Source: an uncultured Aquimarina sp. (lineage in GTDB: Bacteria > Bacteroidota > Bacteroidia > Flavobacteriales > Flavobacteriaceae). From it: a DNA stretch of 64,000 bases. Both the position numbers and the translations under genes were made by a program. Below the pieces are notes generated by a model, which was given only the letters and a program-made list of their open reading frames with translations, ran no database searches and was not told the DNA's origin. The stretch is taken from contig NZ_CANLYD010000006.1 of the NCBI RefSeq assembly GCF_947495315.1, forward strand, positions 310,001 to 374,000, written 5' to 3'. This document shows positions 25,739 through 34,527 of this stretch, one piece after another (within the stretch, counting starts at the first letter, position 1; each line of letters starts with the position of its first letter).

Positions 25739-27820
25739 TTATTTTTTTACAATTTTGAATACTGTTTTTGTATTGTCACCATTCACTTTGGCATAATAAA
25801 CTCCTGTAGTCAACTTCCCTAAATCTAAGTATTCTTTTTCACTAATAATAGTTTGTGTGAACACAGTTCTACCATTTACATCATAAATACTAATAATAGA
25901 ATCTGCTGCTCTCTCAATAGTGACAGTATTTGCCACTGGATTTGGATATAAACTAGGTGTAAGAAGTTTATTATCATCTACTGAAAGCAAAGTGTCCTCT
26001 GAGAAGCTAAAAGAATCGATATCTAACAAATATCCCGAACCTCCAGAAAATACGAAGTAAATGTCTTGTACTCCAGTTACCAAAGAAATATTTGTTGAAA
26101 CCGTTTCCCAGCTAGTCCATGATCCTGTATTCTGAACTTCTAAAGTTCCAAGCAAATTACCCGTAACACTTGTTTGTCTTACTTCGATAGTTCCACCTGA
26201 ATTTCCACTAGACACCAATGCAGATATTGATGTTGCTCCTGAGCTAAAATCTATTGCTTCAAACTTTATCCAATCACCATTTTGTATATAACCCACTGCA
26301 TCACCAGTAATTTGTACTCCTAACATATCGCAAAAATCTTCTGCTTCAATTTGTGTAAATGCATCGTGACTGTCACATGGTTGAACAATATCGTTACAAT
26401 CATCAGCATATGTAATATCATTGTTAGCACCATTATCAGTTACTGGCCCACAGCTAATTATTGTATTTCCACTGGCAGATGATTCTAGAATAATACGGTA
26501 TTCTGTTTCGTTTACAATGGTAGAGTTATCGCCTGTGACTACAATGGCACGTGTTTCGTCGGTATCCAATGGACCTGGCGTTCTATGAAAGATAATGTTA
26601 TGGTCATTTCCTAGAATATCAGCTATGTTATGAGGACCAATAGCATTCGGAGAAGGTATAATGGTCATTTCGATATTTTGACGAGAGCGACTTAAACGAA
26701 AGTCACTTAAGGGAGCATACGTAAAATTACCACTTGATCCAGTTATTGTTCCACCTGCAGGCATATTGTAGTTAGTCCCCCCAGAACCACAGTCTATAGC
26801 TTGACTATTTGTAACTATTGCACTAGAAGCTAAGTAAAGACGAATACCGCCTCGCATTTGTTTTACTGTACAGTTTTCAACAGTTACGCTTCCAGTATTA
26901 TTATATGAGCGAATTCCATCTTCAGAAAGAGGATATACATGATTATAAGGAATATCATAGGATTCTTCAAAAGGAAGTCTCCAAGAACCGTCACCTGTTG
27001 GAAACTTGTAGTCTGTTAGATAAGGTAGATCATAGGTTTCTGTATCATTGTACATATCGTCACTCAAGCGCATTCTACCTTCTATATAACAATTTCTAAT
27101 TGTTGTTTCTGTAGCTCCACTTTGCATAAAAATACCATGTCCAAATGCATAGTGATACATTGTAATACCATCTAGGGTATTTCCAATTCCTCCTCCATCA
27201 CTTCCTGTAATTAAAATTCCACAACGCTTGCTCAAACCAAAGGTGTTTTGGGAGCCAATACCATACTGACTTCCGTAACCATAGGGAAAGGACCCTTTTA
27301 CAATCATTTCAAGACCTTTTACTAAATTCTGATTTCCCGTAATTGACATAATAGGATCACCTCTTAATCCATACGCCAGATTATCTCTATCATTATTATA
27401 AGCACTAAAATCAGTCACTTCCTCCAAACCATTTCTATAGAAATCTTCAATAGCACCATTTCGTAGAACATTGTTATCACCTGAAATAATAAAATAGACC
27501 TCCCTAATAGAGCCCACCAAGGTATTAATATGTGCCCCAGTCATATCTATAGTATTACCAGATCCTGTACAATTAATAACCCTTGAATTACTTGGTAGAT
27601 CCTCTAGATAGTAATTACCTGCTTCCAAAACGATCTCCTGATTGTTGTTTTGAACCGCTATTCGAAATTCTTCTAATGAATTAACAACGGTTGTTTGTGC
27701 ATTTGTAGAATAAGTAGGATACAATGACGCCATTAAAATAAGGAGTATTGTATAATGGTACTTTTGTTTTAGTTTTGTGTTATATATTTTCAATAGGATG
27801 TGAGGACATATAGTTTTCAT
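25739..27820 (-). CDS. Secreted beta-helix protein with CBM6 and T9SS sorting domain
   Basis: A 693-residue protein. A long N-terminus contains a hydrophobic export segment ending in TNAQ (about 42). Residues about 45-470 form a right-handed beta-helix (NTLDGITMYHYAFGHGIFM, SVTVENCTVKQMRGGIRLY); about 495-615 is a CBM6 (QIEAEDFCDMLG, GYIQNGDWIKFEAIDF), and the end is a T9SS sorting domain starting at SLYPNPVANTVTIERAADS. The fold suggests polysaccharide lyase, hydrolase or epimerase activity on a polymer bound by the CBM6. Sorting domain DNA is nearly the same as in the 22267 gene, evidence of recent duplication or conversion. Confidence 0.85.
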   Translation of the reverse strand: MKTICPHILLKIYNTKLKQKYHYTILLILMASLYPTYSTNAQTTVVNSLEEFRIAVQNNNQEIVLEAGNYYLEDLPSNSRVINCTGSGNTIDMTGAHINTLVGSIREVYFIISGDNNVLRNGAIEDFYRNGLEEVTDFSAYNNDRDNLAYGLRGDPIMSITGNQNLVKGLEMIVKGSFPYGYGSQYGIGSQNTFGLSKRCGILITGSDGGGIGNTLDGITMYHYAFGHGIFMQSGATETTIRNCYIEGRMRLSDDMYNDTETYDLPYLTDYKFPTGDGSWRLPFEESYDIPYNHVYPLSEDGIRSYNNTGSVTVENCTVKQMRGGIRLYLASSAIVTNSQAIDCGSGGTNYNMPAGGTITGSSGNFTYAPLSDFRLSRSRQNIEMTIIPSPNAIGPHNIADILGNDHNIIFHRTPGPLDTDETRAIVVTGDNSTIVNETEYRIILESSASGNTIISCGPVTDNGANNDITYADDCNDIVQPCDSHDAFTQIEAEDFCDMLGVQITGDAVGYIQNGDWIKFEAIDFSSGATSISALVSSGNSGGTIEVRQTSVTGNLLGTLEVQNTGSWTSWETVSTNISLVTGVQDIYFVFSGGSGYLLDIDSFSFSEDTLLSVDDNKLLTPSLYPNPVANTVTIERAADSIISIYDVNGRTVFTQTIISEKEYLDLGKLTTGVYYAKVNGDNTKTVFKIVKK

Positions 27821-27863
27821 TGTATAGTTGGTTAATAGGTTTTATTGGATTAACTAAATTAAA

Positions 27864-27879
27864 AATTGGTCAACCAATT
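27864..27879. promoter_or_regulatory. Palindrome AATTGGT-CA-ACCAATT (copy 2)
   Basis: Identical to the repeat at 25407-25422 and 44 nt upstream of the beta-helix start at 27820. It is conserved while surrounding bases differ, which fits an operator. Confidence 0.6.
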
Positions 27880-28112
27880 ACCTAATGTATCTAACAATTT
27901 AGTATGGATACATGCTTTTTTAGAATTCGTAGGTAATTTTTTAGAATATGGAGATGATGTAATGAAATCAAAAACTTAAATTATCCAGATCCGAATATTT
28001 TACCCGAATTGATCTTACTTATGAAATTAATAGTTGACTTTATTCTAATAACTTGTTTAACGATATAAAACATTAACCTTGTTGTTATAGCTATAATTAT
28101 AATAGGGTTATC

Positions 28113-28328
28113 TTATAAATTTCTTCTTTTAGTAGCAGGTTTATTAAAAACTTTTGTCCAAAAAGGAATTAAAATATAAACCATAGACGGTACTAAAATA
28201 AGAGTAAGAATTAGTGTTCTTAAAAGAGTTGGTAATTCATTCAGCATATCACCAAACAACAGCATTATTGTGGTAATTGCCGGATAAATCGCTATCCAAA
28301 TAATCAACATGCTTTTTAGCTTTTTCAT
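28113..28328 (-). CDS. Small two-helix membrane protein, ABM-tail-like
   Basis: A 71-residue protein with two membrane helices. The order WIAIYPAITTIMLLFG, LPTLLRTLILTLILVP and MVYILIPFWTKVF resembles the C-terminal membrane part of transmembrane antibiotic-biosynthesis-monooxygenase proteins, here without the enzymatic ferredoxin-like domain. It begins 1 nt after the stop of the alpha/beta hydrolase gene and is the last gene of the minus-strand cluster. Function unknown. Confidence 0.6.
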   Translation of the reverse strand: MKKLKSMLIIWIAIYPAITTIMLLFGDMLNELPTLLRTLILTLILVPSMVYILIPFWTKVFNKPATKRRNL

Positions 28329-28329
28329 T

Positions 28330-29202
28330 TTAATCTTGTTTTATAAAACCCAATACATCCGTATTAAATCTTTTTGACTCTTCTACCATTGGCGAGTGAC
28401 CACTTTCCTCATAAATAATAGTCTTATTGTTAGGTATCAATGTTTCAAGAATCTTGATAGTTTTCATAGGAACTACAGCATCGTGTTTTCCGTGAATAAT
28501 TAAAGTTGGAACGTCTATTTTGTGTAAATCATCTCTCAACAAATCTTTTTTGGCAATTAATGATTTTATGATTTGATAGACAGTGTAGCCATCATTCCAA
28601 CTCAGCTTCTTTGTGAGCATAGTTTTTAGATTATCATCACTTAATAATTTTGAATTTTGGAAGTAAATCTTTTTTACATATCTCTTCATATCCGCTAATG
28701 TCGAGGGATTTGCAAAAGCGTAAATCGTTTCTGCATTAGCATCTTCAGGTAATCCAAGAAGAAATGCCGGATTTACTAAAATGAGTTTTTTAACCTTTTC
28801 GGGATGTGTTTTTACAAATAGTGCCGAAATCCATCCACCCATAGAATTTCCAATGAGGGTTGCCTTTTTAATCTTCTTTTCTATCATAAATTGATTAAGA
28901 AATTCTACTAAAGTCGCTCCTCGATATGACATCATAGGTTTATCCGAATTCCCAAAGCCTATTAGGTCTAAAGCGATTACGTTATATGATTTTGACAATG
29001 AATCTATGTTATATATCCAACGTTCGTAATTACTACCTAAACCGTGCAATAATATTAAGGTTTCTCCTTTACCTTTTTCAATATATTTAAGTGTTTGCCC
29101 AAAGACTTCTACACTATCTAATCGTCTTATCTTTTCTTCTTGGGCATAAATGGATACTGTAGTAAATAGTAGTAATAATGATGTGATTTTTATAGTTTTC
29201 AT
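28330..29202 (-). CDS. Exported alpha/beta hydrolase
   Basis: A 290-residue protein with a signal peptide (MKTIKITSLLLLFTTVSIYAQ). It has the oxyanion strand LLHGLGSNYERW (51-62), nucleophile elbow GNSMGG (Ser120), acid Asp241 in HGKHDAVVP and His269 in EESGHSPMVEE, so the triad is complete. The family includes meta-cleavage-product hydrolases, esterases and haloperoxidase-like enzymes, so the substrate cannot be named. Its start overlaps the preceding stop by ATGA (29199-29202), which indicates translational coupling with the propeller-isomerase fusion. Confidence 0.88.
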   Translation of the reverse strand: MKTIKITSLLLLFTTVSIYAQEEKIRRLDSVEVFGQTLKYIEKGKGETLILLHGLGSNYERWIYNIDSLSKSYNVIALDLIGFGNSDKPMMSYRGATLVEFLNQFMIEKKIKKATLIGNSMGGWISALFVKTHPEKVKKLILVNPAFLLGLPEDANAETIYAFANPSTLADMKRYVKKIYFQNSKLLSDDNLKTMLTKKLSWNDGYTVYQIIKSLIAKKDLLRDDLHKIDVPTLIIHGKHDAVVPMKTIKILETLIPNNKTIIYEESGHSPMVEESKRFNTDVLGFIKQD

Positions 29203-31136
29203 AGCTTGTCATTTATGTTTTTATAAATCTCTAATATCATTTGCTCTCCTTCTTTTCCAGAAACGCTGTTTACGTGCTCCATATCGATAAAGCCTTTATA
29301 ACCTTTGTCATAAATATATTTTAGAATATTCTGGTAGTTCATTTCGCCAGTTCCAGGTTCACTTCTTCCTGGGTTATCTGCCATATGCATATAGGTGATT
29401 TCATCCCAAGTTTTGTTCAAATTGTTAATAATGTTACCGTTTTCAATTTGTACGTGGTACATATCAAAGGTTAGTTTAATTGATGGACTGTTTACAGCTT
29501 TAACAATTTCGTAGGCATCTGTTACTTTTGTAATGAAAGTACCTGGAAATTCTCTGTCATTAATAGCTTCAAGACCTAATATGATTCCTGCTTTTTCTGC
29601 TTCAGAAGCTATAACTCTTAAATTCTCAATAAAATTTGCTTTCTGATATTGCCTCTCTAGTGTGGGGTTGCTTTTACCAGATAGCAAAGTCAAATATTTG
29701 CCTTCGACACGTTTTGCCACTTCTATAGTTTCCTTAATCTCTTTTAGTATTATTTCTTGCACCTTTGATGGTTCTGAAACTAATGTTGAGTCTTGCCAAG
29801 TTGTAGTATTATGCACAAAAGAACCTAGTTGCATTCCTTGCCTTTTTAATTCTTCTGCAATAGCAATTTGTTGTTCGACAGGTCTTATCTTCATGAAATT
29901 ATCTTCTATCCCCTTAAAACCTTGAGATGCGATAAATTGAATCTGGGCAATTGGGTCTTTACCAGCGTGATTGACAAACATCCCATCTTCAGTACTAGTT
30001 AATCCAATGTGTGGTGTAAATTTTAATTTGAATTCAGTCTTATTGGTATGTGATGTTTTGTAAACTTTGAAGTTCCCCTTTTGTAAATCAATACCATCAT
30101 TTAAACTTGGAAGTCTATGGAATTGTGCTGTGGTGAAATATATGTTTCCATCTTTATCAAAATCGATACTATCTGGCCAAGAAATTTCTGAACCGCTTAC
30201 AACCGTTGAAAGCTGTTTTGTCACTAAATTATATTTTGAAATAGCATTGCGTTCTAAGTCTGTAAGGTAAATGTTGCCATCCTTAAATTTTATACCATCT
30301 GCGATAACGGTGTTGTTTACAAGTTCAACCTTATTGTTCAGCTCTTTTGAGTCAAGTGAAAAATCATTTAATAATTTAGCGTCAATACGCATTAAAACTG
30401 AACTTCCTGAAAATGGTCTATATTGATAATAGATAAAATCATTTTCAGAATCATAAGCTATACCGTCAGTAGCATAAAAATTTGAAACTTTGTTCAGAAC
30501 GATCCCTTCAACGACAGGTGTTTTTTGATTATCGTTTTTTGAATGGGTTGGTTTATCTAAAACTTTTCTTTGGTTCCCTGTATTCAAATCAACTGTTATA
30601 ATACCACCATCTATACTATCAGTAATGTAGGCAAAGGATTGGTTTTTGTTTATTCGTACATCATTCAAATAACTCATTTTAGTAAGAATGGAATTATCAA
30701 TAACAACAATATGTTTTACCGTGTTACTTTTTAAATCTACTTGAATTAATTTAGCGCCATCTTTGATAACGCCTTTTCGCTTTGGTGAGCCGGTGTCCAA
30801 AATCCATAAATCATTTTTAGCATCAATGGTTAAGCTTTGAACATTGATAAAGTGATTATTGCTTTTTTCGAAAACAAGGCTTTTCTCATTCCAAGTGGCA
30901 TTTGGAAAAGGTTGCTGTGTACCATCTTCAAAAATTTCTAATACCGAATTGGTATGAGAATTTGATGAGTAACTTGAATAAGGAAGGTTTGTAAAAATAC
31001 GTCCTTCTTTTGATACTGCGACTGCTGTTGGTCTATTCTCTTTAAATGAAGCAACCTCTTTTAATTGAAATTGTTCTTGGGCGTTTAAGCCGATGATTCC
31101 TATCAGCATTAAAAATATAGTTATATACGTCTTCAT
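29199..31136 (-). CDS. Royal-jelly/yellow-type beta-propeller fused to a sugar-isomerase-like TIM barrel
   Basis: A 645-residue exported protein (signal peptide to about 19). Residues about 25-365 match the major-royal-jelly/yellow or SMP-30-like propeller (NRPTAVAVSKEGRIFTNLPY, LWILDTGSPKRKG, SYLNDVRINKN, AYITDSIDGGIITVD). From about 369 a xylose-isomerase-like AP-endonuclease-2 barrel begins, with likely metal ligands Glu523 (LGLEAIN), Asp558 (TFDMYH), His584 (MHMADN) and Glu620 (DMEH). The barrel resembles hydroxypyruvate isomerase and sugar epimerases. Both halves seem complete, and the fusion with an export signal is unusual. It sits 4 nt after the VOC gene and overlaps the hydrolase gene. 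Confidence 0.85.
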   Translation of the reverse strand: MKTYITIFLMLIGIIGLNAQEQFQLKEVASFKENRPTAVAVSKEGRIFTNLPYSSYSSNSHTNSVLEIFEDGTQQPFPNATWNEKSLVFEKSNNHFINVQSLTIDAKNDLWILDTGSPKRKGVIKDGAKLIQVDLKSNTVKHIVVIDNSILTKMSYLNDVRINKNQSFAYITDSIDGGIITVDLNTGNQRKVLDKPTHSKNDNQKTPVVEGIVLNKVSNFYATDGIAYDSENDFIYYQYRPFSGSSVLMRIDAKLLNDFSLDSKELNNKVELVNNTVIADGIKFKDGNIYLTDLERNAISKYNLVTKQLSTVVSGSEISWPDSIDFDKDGNIYFTTAQFHRLPSLNDGIDLQKGNFKVYKTSHTNKTEFKLKFTPHIGLTSTEDGMFVNHAGKDPIAQIQFIASQGFKGIEDNFMKIRPVEQQIAIAEELKRQGMQLGSFVHNTTTWQDSTLVSEPSKVQEIILKEIKETIEVAKRVEGKYLTLLSGKSNPTLERQYQKANFIENLRVIASEAEKAGIILGLEAINDREFPGTFITKVTDAYEIVKAVNSPSIKLTFDMYHVQIENGNIINNLNKTWDEITYMHMADNPGRSEPGTGEMNYQNILKYIYDKGYKGFIDMEHVNSVSGKEGEQMILEIYKNINDKL

Positions 31137-31140
31137 TGTT

Positions 31141-31680
31141 TTATTTTTTATTAATTCTAGTATCTTTTATAGGCCCTGCAAATTCAATGACATTACCATT
31201 TAAGTCTTTTATAAAAGCAACACGCCTTTTGTAAAAATTAAGTGGATAGGTTTCTGCTTTTACAAAGGTTTCAATCCCTTTTTTATTAAGTTGATGCATT
31301 GCTAAATCAATATCATCTACCTGAAAGCAAATGTGTGCAAATCCTTGGTGCGAAAGGTGTTCGCCAAAATCTCTAACTTGCTTGTTGTTTTGAGTACTGC
31401 TTTTATCTCCTATAATTTCTATTCTAAAATCTCCATTGCTTAGGTAGGCCAAGTCTAGATTGTCCAATCCTTTTACTTTCCATTGAACCTCGACATCAAA
31501 ACCTAATATATCTTGATACCAATCTATAGTCTCTTCAAAATTACTTACTCCTAAAAGCAGGTGGTCAGCTTTAAGTGTTGATAATCCTTTATCTGATTGC
31601 TTTTGGTTATTTACATTGAAACTATAGATTCCAAATGCAGCTATTATTAATAAGATTGCCATTATTACTCTTTTCATCAT
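31141..31680 (-). CDS. Exported VOC-superfamily (glyoxalase-like) protein
   Basis: A 179-residue protein with an N-terminal hydrophobic helix (MMKRVIMAILLIIAAFGIYS) that serves as signal or anchor. The rest is one VOC module: LLLGVSNFEETIDWYQDILGF, then LAYLSNGDFRIEIIG, GFAHICFQVDDIDLAMHQL and IKDLNGNVIEFAG. The pattern His, Glu, His, Glu for a metal site is plausible (His in the first strand, His in GFAHICF, Glu in VIEFAG). Dioxygenases, glyoxalases and epimerases share it. The export is unusual for this family but matches its neighbours. It is 30 nt behind the aldo/keto reductase gene. Confidence 0.85.
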   Translation of the reverse strand: MMKRVIMAILLIIAAFGIYSFNVNNQKQSDKGLSTLKADHLLLGVSNFEETIDWYQDILGFDVEVQWKVKGLDNLDLAYLSNGDFRIEIIGDKSSTQNNKQVRDFGEHLSHQGFAHICFQVDDIDLAMHQLNKKGIETFVKAETYPLNFYKRRVAFIKDLNGNVIEFAGPIKDTRINKK

Positions 31681-31710
31681 TTCTAATTTTTAAATTCTTG
31701 TTTATTTATT

Positions 31711-32517
31711 TTAAAATTCGATTCTTATAGCATAAGAAGCCAAATTCTCCATCAGATGTTTTTCTGAAGATGTTCCAGGAATGGAAATCACATTGGGCGC
31801 ATAGTTCAATAACCACGATAAGGAAAGTTGATTTGTTGAGATGTTTTCTTTTTGCGCTTTTACTAAAGCATTGTCATCCCAACTATTTTTTGCTACAGGT
31901 GTATGGGCTATAAAGGGAATACAATCTTTTGTGGTTTTATTCACAACCGCTTCGTAACGTCTATCTTTAAAACTGAAAGCGTTTTGAACCGCCTCAATCT
32001 TGGCAACAGTTTGTGCCTTTTCTAATTGCTCTAGTGTCACATTAGAAATGCCGATATGTTTGATTTTGCCCTCTTTTTGAAATTGAGACAGTGCGCCCAC
32101 TGATTCTTCAATAGGAATATTTGGGTCTACACGATGTAAAAAATACAGGCCAATAATCTCCGATTGAAGCCTCTTTAAACTTCCTTCAATGGCAGTTCGC
32201 AAATAATAAGGATGTCCATTAGATAAGATAGCTCCAGGTTTGTATTTTACTGCTCCACCTTTTGTAGCAACCATTACTTGGTCCTTAAAAGGTCTTACTG
32301 CTTCTTCAACTAAAAGCTCTGAAGTGTATGGTCCATAAGCATCTGCGGTATCAATAAAATTAACCCCGTTTTCAATGGCAGTTCTAATGACCTTAATAGC
32401 ATTTTCTTTATTAAGTGTATCTCCCCAAATACCTGCTCCTGTAGAAACTCTCATTGTACCAAAACCAATCCTGTTGATTTCGAAATCGCCTAATTTAAAT
32501 GTTGTATCCGTTTTCAT
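31711..32517 (-). CDS. Aldo/keto reductase
   Basis: A 268-residue protein from the ATG at 32517 (preferred to 32556 because KTDTTFKLGDFEINRIGFGTM begins the domain). The catalytic tetrad is Asp56, Tyr61, Lys86 and His128, in NFIDTADAYG, MVATKGG and LYFLHRVD. It would reduce aldehydes or ketones, or oxidise alcohols, with NADPH in the cytoplasm. The C-terminal half, WLLNYAPNVISIPGTSSEKHLMENL, is the typical cofactor-binding end. First gene of the minus-strand cluster, just downstream of the AraC regulator, which is its probable controller. Confidence 0.92.
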   Translation of the reverse strand: MKTDTTFKLGDFEINRIGFGTMRVSTGAGIWGDTLNKENAIKVIRTAIENGVNFIDTADAYGPYTSELLVEEAVRPFKDQVMVATKGGAVKYKPGAILSNGHPYYLRTAIEGSLKRLQSEIIGLYFLHRVDPNIPIEESVGALSQFQKEGKIKHIGISNVTLEQLEKAQTVAKIEAVQNAFSFKDRRYEAVVNKTTKDCIPFIAHTPVAKNSWDDNALVKAQKENISTNQLSLSWLLNYAPNVISIPGTSSEKHLMENLASYAIRIEF

Positions 32518-32625
32518 TTTATACTGTGTTTTAATTACAGTACAAATGTCGTTCAAGAGTAGGGTAGTGCTATGGTGAGAAAATAAGAGATGCTGGTGAA
32601 AATCCCAGTTTATAGTATTATATAT

Positions 32626-33531
32626 CTATTTTAATCGATAATTTACAGGCGAAACACCAGTTTTGGATTTGAAAAACTTTGTAAAGTTAGAAGCGTCCTG
32701 AAATTTTAGGAAGTACGCAATTTCATTAATCGCCATATCAGTATTGTAAAGTAGTGATTTTGCTTCCAGAGCAATTCTATCTGAAAGAATTTCTTTTGGC
32801 GTTTTTCCAGTTGTTTTTTTAAGAACTTCACCTAAATAAGTTGCATTAATATTTATTTGCTTAGCAATTTCAGAGATAGTCAATAGTCTTTCTACCTTAT
32901 TTTGAGTAATATCATAAAGATGTTGTTCCGTAATTCTTTCGAATTCCTTTACGATATGATGCTGTTTTGATTCTTTTTGTGAATTATATCTTTTTTGGTA
33001 ATGCTCTTGGGATTGAAGAATTAATAATTCCAGTAGCGATTTAGCTTTTTGAAATTTTAATGTACTTTCCGAATAACTTACGTCATATAGTAATTGTAGA
33101 ATTCTCTCCGTTTCTAAAAGAGCTTCATTTTCCAATGGAACAACCACTTTTGAAGTAATCTTAAAACCGTCAAAATTGGTAATTAGATTTTTTAGATATA
33201 CATCATCTTCAAAAAAAGATTCCATAAAAACCAAAACATAACCATCCCATTCAGATAAGCGGTTGTAGTACCTTAAATGCTGTGGTGCTTGAAAATACAA
33301 ACTACCATCGCCAATTTCATAATCGGTTAAACCAATTTTATATTTAGCTTTTCCTTTAGTTAGTAAAATAATCGAATACGTATCGCTTCTAAAAATGCTT
33401 GTTTCTTTAACCCAAGTATCTGGTGTATCTTTAAATTGATGTATATGAAAGTCGTTACTAATTGGTCTTACAGTCTTAAGGCCATCGAGTAAGGTTTTAA
33501 TATCCTTATAATATGACGTTATATGTTTCAT
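32626..33531 (-). CDS. AraC-family regulator with cupin-like N-terminus
   Basis: A 301-residue protein. The N-terminal half (about 20-170) looks like an AraC arm/cupin (SIILLTKGKAKYKIGLTDYEIGDGSLYF), and residues about 200-301 are the AraC domain with TISEIAKQININATYLGEVL and MAINEIAYFLKFQDASNFTKFFKSKTG. It ends in GVSPVNYRLK. The conserved NFTKFFK shows a complete second helix-turn-helix. It lies 108 nt upstream of the aldo/keto reductase start and is a good candidate activator of the cluster, perhaps responding to a carbonyl substrate; this is inference. Confidence 0.92.
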   Translation of the reverse strand: MKHITSYYKDIKTLLDGLKTVRPISNDFHIHQFKDTPDTWVKETSIFRSDTYSIILLTKGKAKYKIGLTDYEIGDGSLYFQAPQHLRYYNRLSEWDGYVLVFMESFFEDDVYLKNLITNFDGFKITSKVVVPLENEALLETERILQLLYDVSYSESTLKFQKAKSLLELLILQSQEHYQKRYNSQKESKQHHIVKEFERITEQHLYDITQNKVERLLTISEIAKQININATYLGEVLKKTTGKTPKEILSDRIALEAKSLLYNTDMAINEIAYFLKFQDASNFTKFFKSKTGVSPVNYRLK

Positions 33532-33751
33532 TGTTTAAATATACTGAATTGTGTTGTTCAGTGTACGACCTCATAAAATTTTGCCTAAACACGAGATATA
33601 ATAGCATTCTTCTTATTCGAAACAGCTTGATCTCTAAATTATTATACTGAGTTTATTGAAGTTTCAAAGTGTTTTCAAATGGGTAGGAGTTAATCATAAT
33701 GTATGTGAAATGGAAACAATGGAAAACATCTTATTAACATAAACAGAATTT

Positions 33752-34096
33752 CTATGCGGTTTTAGTTGGATAATTCTCAACTACAAAATCTCCCCAATCC
33801 GCAATAGATTGTAGTATTGGAATGAGTGTTTTACCTAAATCTGTTAAAGAATACTCAACCTTAAGAGGTGGCTTAGAAGTGTAAACTTTTCTATTAATAA
33901 TACCATCTTCTTCTAATTTTTTAAGTTGTAGACTCAAGGTTCGTTCTGTTACCGTCGGCATAATTTTTCGTAATTCATTATAGCGTAGTGTTCCATCTAT
34001 AAGGTGAAATAGAATTACTGTTTTCCATTTTCCGCCTATAATCCCCATAGTTAAACTCGCGCAACAAGGGTATTCTTTACCTTTAAATGTATGCAT
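33752..34096 (-). CDS. HxlR-family winged-helix regulator
   Basis: A 114-residue protein with CCASLTMGIIGGKWKTVIL, then LRYNELRKIMPTVTERTLSLQLKKLEEDG and VEYSLTDLGKTLIPIL, all diagnostic of the HxlR/YodB/HypR family. Two neighbouring Cys residues in the N-terminal segment (CCAS) lie where redox-sensing Cys occurs in YodB-type members. It is divergent from the DUF1330-LLM-SDR-nitroreductase operon, with a promoter and palindrome in between, so it probably represses that operon until electrophile or quinone stress. Confidence 0.93.
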   Translation of the reverse strand: MHTFKGKEYPCCASLTMGIIGGKWKTVILFHLIDGTLRYNELRKIMPTVTERTLSLQLKKLEEDGIINRKVYTSKPPLKVEYSLTDLGKTLIPILQSIADWGDFVVENYPTKTA

Positions 34097-34144
34097 CTCA
34101 TTAGATTTTAGTTATATTTTTTATACTATCCTTTTTGACCGTTA

Positions 34145-34175
34145 TTGTACAGTCACAAAACTATACTTAATTTTG
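34145..34175 (+). promoter_or_regulatory. Bacteroidota-type promoter of the redox operon
   Basis: TTG at 34145-34147, 20 nt, then TAATTTTG at 34168-34175, an exact TAnnTTTG match, about 50 nt upstream of the DUF1330 start. Confidence 0.65.
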
Positions 34176-34177
34176 TA

Positions 34178-34194
34178 ACTATAAAAATTATAGT
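34178..34194. promoter_or_regulatory. Palindromic operator candidate for the HxlR regulator
   Basis: ACTATAA-AAA-TTATAGT, 7-bp perfect arms, starting 3 nt downstream of the -7 box, so it would cover the transcription start. Position and divergent HxlR gene suggest a repressor site. A second repeat ACAAAA/TTTTGT (34155-34176) overlaps the promoter. Confidence 0.6.
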
Positions 34195-34224
34195 AAAATT
34201 ATTTGGACATTAAAACTAAAAACC

Positions 34225-34527
34225 ATGAATCATTATTCAGTATTAGACGTAACACCAACAAACACTGATTGGGTTGAAGAGTATGTTGCTGTATCCGGGA
34301 AAATTGCTGCTAAACATGGAGGGAAGTATTTAGCAAGAACAGCTAATCATGAGCAAATAGAAGGCGATAACCAACCCGCAGCACTACGTATTATTTTAGA
34401 ATGGCCATCTAAAGCAGCAGCAGAAAATTTTATGAAAGACCCTGAATACCTGCCGCATTTAGAAGCACGAACAAAAGGTTCTGTAAGTCATCATTACTTA
34501 ATTGAAAAGAAAGACGATTTAGCTTAA
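34225..34527 (+). CDS. DUF1330 family protein
   Basis: A 100-residue protein with the DUF1330 alpha-beta dimeric ferredoxin-like fold: YSVLDVTPTNTDWVEEYV, AAKHGGKYLARTA and ILEWPSKAAAENFMKDPEY. Such proteins are small dimers without an established reaction, found in redox and detoxification operons. First gene of a four-gene operon; its TAA at 34525-34527 is followed directly by the ATG of the LLM gene, an arrangement that suggests coupled translation. Confidence 0.88.
   Translation: MNHYSVLDVTPTNTDWVEEYVAVSGKIAAKHGGKYLARTANHEQIEGDNQPAALRIILEWPSKAAAENFMKDPEYLPHLEARTKGSVSHHYLIEKKDDLA

Noticed and set aside
19110-27820. Classical polysaccharide utilisation locus
   Set aside because: There is no SusC/SusD pair in the window; only enzymes and binding modules are present, so the term is not used.
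25739-28029. Possible insertion sequence responsible for the 490-bp duplication
   Set aside because: No transposase gene, no terminal inverted repeats and no target duplications are visible; it is a plain segment copy.
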